DNA from: Hypericum androsaemum
Taxonomy: Eukaryota; Streptophyta; Magnoliopsida; Malpighiales; Hypericaceae
Length of the DNA: 64,000 nucleotides
Assembly (NCBI GenBank): GCA_963995505.1
Contig: OZ023182.1
Location: 16,405,619 to 16,469,618, forward strand
Direction: 5' to 3'
This document shows positions 56,878-64,000 of this stretch, piece by piece. The translations under genes and the position numbers were made by a program. The notes beneath the pieces were generated by a model, which saw only the letters and a program-made list of their open reading frames with translations, was not told the origin of the DNA and searched no databases. Within the stretch, counting starts at the first letter, position 1, and each line of letters opens with the position of its first letter.

Positions 56878-58099
56878 GGGAAAAGTCCATTTTAGTAACC
56901 TATAGTATCGCGAAAACCTACTTTAGTACCATATAGGCTATGGTAAAAAAATCCATCAATCGAGTCAAAGTGCAATCAATTAACATCACTTAGGTCCACG
57001 GGCAGCTTCCCGGACCTGCCCGAGTCAAGCTGATTGAAACGACGTCGTTACTAAAACGATGTGGCATACCACGTCAGATATTCTAGCATACTTGTAAAAT
57101 GACATGGCAGGGTGGTAAAATATCAAAATAGTCACTAATATATTCATAACATTTCAAAAAACCCAATCGTACACACTATCATCTTTTTTATACTCCATAT
57201 GAACATTTTTTATGTAGTCTCCATTGAATCCGAAATTCTCTGCTCTCCTCTTCTCTCTCTCTCTCTTTCCCTCCCCCACTCCCATTTCCCCCAAGACCTG
57301 AGTCAATAAAGTTACGCTCCAGAGAAGGAAAATGAGAAGGACCCAAAAAACCCATTAGAGAAGAGCACCGCCCACCATCATCTCGGGCTACGGCAACGAC
57401 TGTCTTCGTGGCCGATACATCGCCTACGGCTCCAACCCCCCATCGTCTCCGCCACAGAACCGTCCACCATCACCGCCTCCCTCTCCTTCCTCCTCCTCCT
57501 CATCCTCCTCGTGGGAGCCAAACATCGACCGGCAGCGGTCGTCTCGATTGTCGCATAACCGTTTGATACGAAGGCGTAAGGAAGCGCTGGAAGACAGTGG
57601 AGGGGCGAATCGAGTAGGCGATTGGGGAATTGGAATAAAAGGAATTACGGGGGACAGATTCCGATCTCCGTCTCGTATTTCTCTCTCTTCTCTTTGTGTT
57701 TGTAACTCAAACTTGATTTGTCGTGCTGGCTTTGGGTTTAGGCGGTGGAGCCCAATAGAGTGTTTTGTGTTAGGAAGGAGAAGGGTTGGGGAAGAAGATG
57801 ATTGATAGTGTACGATTGGGTTTTTTTTGAAATATTATGAATAAATCAGTGACTATTTTGATATTTTGCCACCTTGCCATCTCATTTTACAAGTATGTTA
57901 GAATATCTGACGTGGCATGCCACATCGTCACTAAAACGACGTCGTTTCAACCAGCTCGATTCGGGCAGGTCCGGAAAGCTGCCCGTGGACCTAACTGATG
58001 TTAATTGGTTGCAGTTTGGCTCGATTGATGTATTTTTTACCACATGGTACTAAAGTTATTTTTTTGCGATACCACAGGGTACTAAAATGAACTTTTTTC
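56878..58099. mobile_element. Long-TIR MULE-like element E
   Basis: A complete 1222-bp unit with arms of about 280 bp (GGGAAAAGTCCATTTTAG ... CTAAAATGAACTTTTTTC). The arms contain GGGCAGCTTCCCGGACC, AACGACGTCGTT and ACGTGGCATGCCACATCG-type motifs. Flanks TTGAAGTTT (56869-56877) and TTGAATTTT (58100-58108) match at 8 of 9. The GC-rich interior (57340-57800) looks exon-like (PSSPPQNRPPSPPPSPS-type and MSHNRLIRRRKEALE frames), but I recognise no parental gene. Its right interior shares AGGAAGGAGAAGGGTYGGGG with element A, so the two share an ancestor. Confidence 0.85.
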
Positions 58100-58441
58100 T
58101 TGAATTTTTTTAAATAATTATACCAACTATGAGTGATAATACAACCGCCCAATTTGTTTCTTAATGCGCTTGTTTCGTTCAAAGGCTGCATTTCACGGAA
58201 GATGAGCTTTTTAAAGAAAACACACTAAATTTTGAAATTTGTTTTGACAAGATAATCATTAATTCGGAACGGAACAACACAGCCTGAGCCTAGCTTGATA
58301 TTTTAGTAACAAATTCCAAGTCGGAGTCTTGAGGATAAGATGACTCTATACATCACTGGGAACTCATAAAACATCTTATTACAGTGTAATGTTCACGACA
58401 GTATATTTTAAAGTTAAAAGTTTTCAGAGTGTAATTCCGAG
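58100..58441. other. 3' flank of TL17.4-like gene
   Basis: Probable 3' UTR close to 58441; otherwise non-coding. Confidence 0.5.
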
Positions 58442-61400
58442 TCACCGGCATCCGAGAGCGTCTCGTCCATCAGGGTTGATTGTGGTATTCGTGCAGAACT
58501 TCTGAAGGTCAATGTAGCCAATGATGGTGTCCTCAAATACAGCATCCTCGAGGTGAGCTTGTTCAAATGTCGAGCCCGAAAGTACCGTATTCCTGAACAC
58601 GGCTCCTTGGAGATTGGCCTTTCCGAAGTTGACGCGATCCAGAACAGCATTTGAGAAGTCTGTACCTGTGAGTAGCAAGGAACGGTATTAACTCCCCGGC
58701 GATACGACACGCTAGTTCACCGGTGGATTTAACTCGCTGTTGAAGAAACATGGTTGCCCTACTCTCTCTTTTTATGCATTAAAATTTCCCTAGAATGTGT
58801 GAATCAACCATAAGTAGATGAGTTCAAGAAAGGTAAGTTGGAACAGAACATTACTACCTTTGAAGCTAGCTCCAACGGCATAAGCCTTGGACATCACAAC
58901 TTCAGACATGTCGGCTCCATCGAACTTGGCGTCTGACATGAGTGCAGCAGCAAGAGACTTCCCCTTGAGATTTTTTTTTGGTCGAGTCCCCTTGAGATTT
59001 GATTTCTCATTTGTGAAGTCGCAGAAGCGAAGATCAATTGGTTTGTCATAAACACCATTAGCTTGACCAATTGTATTCCCAACAAAAGCCTTCTCACACC
59101 TGTTGGGCTCCGTAGATAATGGTGGAAGTCTCTGAAAGATGAAATCGGTATGAATGCTGACGCGGTTTGCGCTCAGTCGCATTAGAAAACTCGAGCACAT
59201 GTATGCGCTTTACCCATTTATTCAAACAAAACTTAGTGGCCTACCAACCTGAGGGGCAGCAATTACAGGGGAGGCAGTAGTAGTCAATGCAAAAGCAGCA
59301 AGAATTCCGCAAACAACACTCATTGCTTCTTTCATCGGTAGCATGCTTTCTCCTTTACGACCTGTTCGATATAAGCACATAAAATGACAAGCAATTCCAC
59401 ATTCTCAACCCGCGACACACTCGCATCAGAAACAACTTGCCGATGGGCCTTATTATTATGCAGGCAAGTTCTTTGTATCATTACAAATTATCAGTAAGAA
59501 GTAACGCAAGACAAAGGAAACTTAGTAAAACGTCTCTGTAGACATAAACAGATGATAACTAGGAACAACCCATTAACTGTTTAACATGCTATCAAAGCAC
59601 GGTATAGATTTCGCATTCGGCTAAAGCCGCTGTTGTGGGAAAAGTGGTACAAGAACGCAAGACTTCCCAAGACGGATCCGGAATGGACGTCCCAAGGTCA
59701 GTCTAACGGAAAGGGTGAAAAAAGTGCTACGGTCGACTAAAGCTATGCTACGGAAAGGAAAATGATACAAGTAAAAATAGAGTAGTTGGTTGTGTTGTTT
59801 GTTGATGATTTTGCCCTTGTACCCGTGCCTTTATATAGAGACGTCGCCGACTTAGTTCCACCTCGTGATGAGAAAATCCGAACCACCTTAGTCATGTCGA
59901 TGGCGCCAACTTGGCTCCAGCTCACAAACCGCCTTAGTCGTACCCAAACCGCCTTAGTCATATCGATGACGCCAACTTGGGTCCGGCTCATGATGAGAAA
60001 CACAAACCGCCTTCGTCACGTTGAGGACGCCGACCTAGCCTCATTTCATGATGAAAAACCCGAACTGCCTTAGTTAAATCGATGACGCCAACTTGGCTCC
60101 GGCTCATGATGAGAAACCCGAACCGCCTTAGTCAAATCGATGACGCCAAGTTGGCTCCGGCTCATGATGAGAAACACAAACCGACATAGTCACATTGAGG
60201 ACGCCGACTTGGCTTTCTCTAATGTCTCCGCCGAATAGACGACACAAAATCGTGAACTCAGCCCAGCATCCTCAAACCCAACATCTTCCAACCCGGCGTT
60301 CTTCAACGCGGGCGTACGCTAGGCCCAACGCCATACGGGCGTTCGCCAAGTCCAGACGTGAGCGTTCTTAACTTTGCCAAGCCCAGGCGTTCTCAAGCTC
60401 GGAGCCCATCACGGGCGTTCTCCAACTCAGCCTAAAAGCGAGCATCCTCCAACTCAACCCAAAAGCGGGTGTTCGCGCCAGCCCAACATGGGAGGGCTTT
60501 CTCAGCCCATCGCAGGCATTTGCCCAGCCCGATCCAAAAGCGGGCGTTCGTGCCAGCTTGCCTTATCGCGGGCGTTCGCCTAGCCCGATCAAAAGCAGGC
60601 GTTCGCCTAGCCCAATGCGTCCTCGTCCAAGGTGTTCTCGTCCAAGGCGTTCTCGTCCGAGGCTTTCTCCAATGCGGGCGTCGTCATCCCAAGTAGGCGC
60701 TCGCCAGCCCAAGTAGGCGTTCGCCATCCCAAGTACGGGCGTTTGCCAGTCCAAGTGCGGGCTCCGGACCGGCGTTCTTGAGAAATGGCCCTTAACGCGG
60801 GTAAACTTTAGGCCAAATGGCCCTTAACGCGGGTAAACTTTATCCGAGCTCAACCCACACGGATCATCCGAGATCAACCAATCTGAAATCCGGCTCGAAG
60901 ATTATTTTTAAGCCCCAACAACCGCATACACCTACTTTGCCTTCCAAGGCATAATAGGGCTACAACTTACTGACTTCTAAAGATTTTAGCAGAATAGCAG
61001 TTTCGAATCGTCGGTAGGTTATTGTCATAATAGTACTCGTATAGTATCGCTTCGAATCCTTTTTTAAGTACACATAGAACATCACTAGAGCAATGCACAG
61101 CATAATGTGAATCAATCCTCTCCTTTGCAATCCCCTAGTAACTCACCAGAATCTAAATCCGAATCCGAATCCAAAATCTATGACCCTCTAGTTTTTGCCA
61201 ATTATATCTACGCGGAGTGACTAAACCAAAAAGTCTCAAACAATCTCGTGTCGTTGCTTTTTCAATGTGATAATTCAATACCGAATACTCTGCTGCTTAG
61301 GCCAACTATGAAATTCATATAACGAACAAGTCAATGTGTAGTACCGGAGCAGCAGTTGATTCTGAGAGGTGGTGGTTGTGTGGAAGGGGAAAGTTCTGGA

Positions 61401-61459
61401 ACAGGGAAACTCCGCTGTTGGGGAAATAGGGAGCGAACGGAAAAGGAAACGGTCGCCAT
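58442..61459 (-). CDS. TL17: Thylakoid lumen pentapeptide-repeat protein, TL17.4-like
   Basis: Four exons on the minus strand: 61345-61459, 59249-59361, 58858-59131, 58442-58665 (726 nt, 241 residues), all GT-AG. Exon 1 (MATVSFSVRSLFPQQRSFPV...) is a stroma-targeting sequence. Exon 2 gives a lumen signal (MSVVCGILAAFALTTTASPVIAAPQ) with an A-x-A-type cleavage site. The mature part RLPPLSTEPNRCEKAFVGNT, the pentapeptide A(D/N)LXX/F repeats (AKFDGADMSEVV, ASFKGTDFSNAV, VNFGKANLQGAVF) and the end IGYIDLQKFC...ALGCR match the Arabidopsis thylakoid lumenal 17.4-kDa protein. Function in the lumen is not established. Exon 3 contains a 27-nt in-frame insertion (TRPKKNLKG) absent from the family. Intron 1 (1983 bp) houses a solo LTR. 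Confidence 0.92.
58969..58995. repeat. 27-nt in-frame insertion in TL17.4-like exon 3
   Basis: The 13-bp direct repeat CCCCTTGAGATTT occurs twice, separated by TTTTTTGGTCGAGT. On the coding strand the extra sequence is ACTCGACC followed by A's, then the duplicate. It adds TRPKKNLKG to the protein after NLKG. This has the form of a tiny 5'-truncated retroposon with target duplication. Confidence 0.75.
59631..60920 (-). repeat. Solo LTR in intron 1 of TL17.4-like gene
   Basis: 1290 bp, minus orientation TGTTGGGGCTTAAAA...TTTTCCCACAACA. Flanks GCCGC (59626-59630) and ACCGC (60921-60925) match at 4 of 5. It contains a tandem array of about 58-bp units (GACGCCAACTTGGCTCCGGC, about 59830-60230) and a second array rich in GCGGGCGTTCGCC (about 60290-60760). 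The part near 59640-59780 matches inversely the end of the solo LTR at 20987-22259. Confidence 0.85.
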
Positions 61460-61560
61460 TTTTTATCCTCCGTAGAATTTCCTTCTCAAAATTGCTTGAT
61501 CACCGTCGCTTTGCCGGTGTTATCCATTTTGAAGGTTCTAGCTTGTACATACATGTGTCT

Positions 61561-61583
61561 GACGTGGCACTGGATCGCCACGT
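61561..61583 (-). promoter_or_regulatory. Inverted pair of G-box-like elements
   Basis: GACGTGGC (61561-61568) and GCCACGT (61577-61583) face each other about 100 bp upstream of the TL17.4-like ATG. ACGTGGC cores are bound by bZIP/bHLH factors in light- and ABA-responsive plant promoters. Confidence 0.45.
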
Positions 61584-62863
61584 AGAATGTTTGTCCCCCG
61601 AACGGAACTAGCATATATGGCCCTCTTTCTTCTGGGCCTAGAAAATTAATCGATTGGATTCTCTCTGTTTCTAAATCTTTAGATCATGAGAAAAATATTT
61701 TTTTGTTTTGACGGTTTTACATATATAATCTTTTCATTCAAAAATGACTAGAATAGTCTCTTTGAAACCACTTTGGTCAATCACGAGAACTGCTAAATTT
61801 TAAACCATATAATTATATATTTAAACGCCCTTAAAAAAATTATATATACTGCTAAATTTCAGGATACTGAAATAATTTTTTTCTTAGTATCATGAAGGTT
61901 CTAGATAGCATTCAACTAGAGTAACGGTTTTAATAAATCTCATATTTAATTTTCTGTATTAATGAGCTTTACCGTTATGAATATTTAGTGTAATTTATAT
62001 TTTTCCGGTGAGGATTGGAAGAAGAGTATAACCTCCTTTCTTGCACTTTCTTTTCTCCGAGTCACTAACTATATGTATATGTTTCATATTGTAGTTATTG
62101 TTTCATGAGGCCATTTTCTTCTATTAAATTCCAGGGAACTGCATATTATAGGTGTGTGAGTCTTAAAGGATAATACAATCAATATGTTTCGAGATCGTTC
62201 CATTTTCGGATTTTTCACCAAGATTTCCAACAGGTGCCGGTCACAATCAACCAGGCTCCAGATACAAAGTAATAGTGACGTTTAGTGATGGTGAGGATCA
62301 CCAAGTCTCCCTGCGAAAAAAGCAGCACCATGTGGAGTCCATCTTCATTATCACATGGGTAAAGAACCTTGCCCGAGCAATGTCCAAGCTAAGAATTTTT
62401 GTACAAAGTGGAAAAAACTTTATTTCTAGAATACCTACAAATTCGATGAGACACAAATAATTTACGAGACATACTTGAAGCTCTAATGGATTGTCAAGTT
62501 ATTGACTCGATAGTGCTTAAACTAATCAAATAGAAATTTGTGCACGTATAATTTTAACGTGATTGATAATCACTCTATTTGAAGTGTTATTTACATCTAT
62601 CGTATGTTACAAATGAGTTCCAGAAATTTTTAGGATTGCTTAAAAATTCTAAAAATTTTAAATAACAATTCTTAAAAGTCTATCTCTAAAACTAAAACCG
62701 CAATATTTTATGGTGGAAATCTAGGAAATTGAGAAGATAATAAATGATTGGACGAATTAAATGAAAAGAAAAGTATTTTATTTACAAGATTTCAATGTTA
62801 CATGTTGAATAACAACGATGACGAAAGGCCTGCCACAGAATGCGAGACTTGGGACAGTCCCTA
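61584..62863. other. AT-rich intergenic region
   Basis: No supported gene. A short frame at 62275-62460 has no recognisable domain. Confidence 0.5.
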
Positions 62864-63955
62864 GGGTTATTTTCCGCGGTGGTATTGAAAATTATGACAA
62901 TTCCGAAAATGGAGTTGTCAGTTAAAGTATTCCTTGTCTGGGGTTGGTTAGAAACTGCACAAAATATTGCGGTTTTGATTTGCAAAGAAACCGCACAAAA
63001 TTGTGCGGTTTTGATTTGCAAAGAAACCGCACAAAATATTGCGGTTTTGATTTGCAAAGAAACCGCACAAAATTGTGCGGTTTTGATTTGCAAAGAAACC
63101 GCACAAAATATTGCGGTTTTGATTTGCAAAGAAACCGCACAAAATTGTGCAGTTTTTGGCAAAAACGTACTTTTTTGTGCGGTTTCTTGCACAAGCTGAA
63201 TATTTGGCTCCGGTTATCGGCTCGGCTCGTTGTCTACTTTTTTTTCTGATTATTTGAAAAAAATTGTAATTATCTCGATTATTTGTAATGTTTATCTTTA
63301 TTTTCGATATTTGTAATAATCTTGAACCCTTCTGTATATAAATTTTCTCTATACCTCGAATAAAAACACGTCTTTTTTAGCTAAAAATAGATGGAGTAGT
63401 ATGGCATTTGATTCCTTCAGATGCTTAAAAGAAAATTATATGTCCATGACATGCTCGCGAATACGTACAAGAAACATGGACAATTACGTTCACATTAAAA
63501 ACTTAAAACGCAAAAAAAGATGCATTTTTATTCGATGTACAGAGAAAATATATATACGGAATGATTCAAGATTATTATAAATACCGAAAATATAGATAAA
63601 CATTACAAATAATCGAGATAATTACAATTTTTTTCAAATAATCAGAAAAAAAAGTAGACAACGAGCCGAGCCGATAACCGGAGCCAAATGTTCAGCTTGT
63701 GCAAGAAACCGCACAAAAAAGTACGTTTTTGCCAAAAACCGCACAATTTTGTGCGGTTTCTTTGCAAATCAAAACCGCAATATTTTGTGCGGTTTCTTTG
63801 CAAATCAAAACCGCACAATTTTGTGCAGTTTTTTTGCAAATCAAAATCGCAATATTTTGTGCGGTTTCTAACCAACCCCAGACAAGGAATACTTTAACTG
63901 ACAACTCCATTTTCGGAATTGTCATAATTTTCAATACCACTGCGGAAAATAACCC
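62864..63955. mobile_element. Foldback (MULE-type) element 2
   Basis: Tips GGGTTATTTTCCGC and its exact inverse, flanked by a perfect 9-bp duplication CAGTCCCTA (62855-62863, 63956-63964). Arms of about 430-500 bp with a loop near 63375-63525. Outer arms share CCTTGTCTGGGGTTGGTTAG and the AAACCGCACAAAAT units with foldback 1, which defines one family. No transposase. Confidence 0.92.
62948..63160. repeat. 36-bp tandem repeats in left foldback arm
   Basis: About six units of GCACAAAAT(A/-)TTGCGGTTTTG + ATTTGCAAAGAAACC. Alternating units end in ATTGCGG and TTGTGCGG, so the real period is a dimer of about 72 bp. The right arm (about 63690-63870) has fewer units. Each unit is itself a small palindrome (CCGCACAAAATTGTGCGG). 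Confidence 0.9.
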
Positions 63956-64000
63956 CAGTCCCTACCGACACGAACAAGAGTCCCTCTTTGTCCAAAAGAT

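Noticed and set aside
62948..63160. CRISPR-like 36-bp direct repeats
   Set aside because: Repeats are contiguous without unique spacers, are palindromic and lie in an arm of a plant foldback transposon.

Overview
The window is nuclear DNA of a flowering plant, most likely a eudicot. The evidence is split genes with canonical GT-AG introns, plastid-targeted nuclear genes (a pTAC7-like and a TL17.4-like protein), plant-specific families (group D MAPKK, RCF3-type KH protein, ankyrin ACBP, GH17-X8 glucanase, prolamin-like secreted peptide) and plant LTR retrotransposons. I could not name the species.

The left part (about 1-24.5 kb) and the 27.6-35.5 kb stretch are transposon-rich. In order they hold: the 5' end of a Ty3/gypsy element (1-2872); a truncated long-TIR element with a DEAD-box-helicase-like fragment (2873-4069); a similar element with a cyclophilin fragment (4733-6765) and a hAT-like element nested in it; a complete decayed Ty1/copia element (7218-11919); a duplicated block (about 12.2-15.3 and 19.6-21.6 kb) split by a 1.2-kb MULE-like element and a 4.2-kb LTR element; a solo LTR inside a MITE; and a 1.65-kb foldback element with 9-bp target duplications. 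A second foldback of the same family closes the window (62864-63955).

The host genes are: a single-exon MKK9-like MAPKK (24835-25791, +), a pTAC7-like gene (37206-39162, -), RCF3 (41084-45455, +, 8 exons), an NTF2-like plastid protein (46989-48977, -, 5 exons), an ACBP1/2-type acyl-CoA-binding ankyrin protein (49608-52159, -, 6 exons), a prolamin-like secreted peptide (52821-53207, -), a GH17+X8 glucanase (54091-55925, -, 3 exons), tRNA-Gly(CCC) (56747-56817, -) and a TL17.4-like pentapeptide-repeat protein (58442-61459, -, 4 exons). These genes are not an operon and mostly serve unrelated roles: stress signalling and RNA control, lipid binding, cell wall, and plastid functions.

The most unusual item is the chromovirus at 27589-35495. 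Its LTRs, PBS, PPT, RT, RNase H, integrase and chromodomain all read on the minus strand, but its gag-protease block (about 32.0-33.9 kb) reads on the plus strand and is interrupted by two short GT-AG introns. Removing them reconstitutes the standard zinc-knuckle spacing and the protease N-terminus. Introns antisense to the genomic RNA would survive retrotransposition, so the inverted orientation and the introns support each other. This looks like an ambisense LTR retrotransposon or a relic of one.
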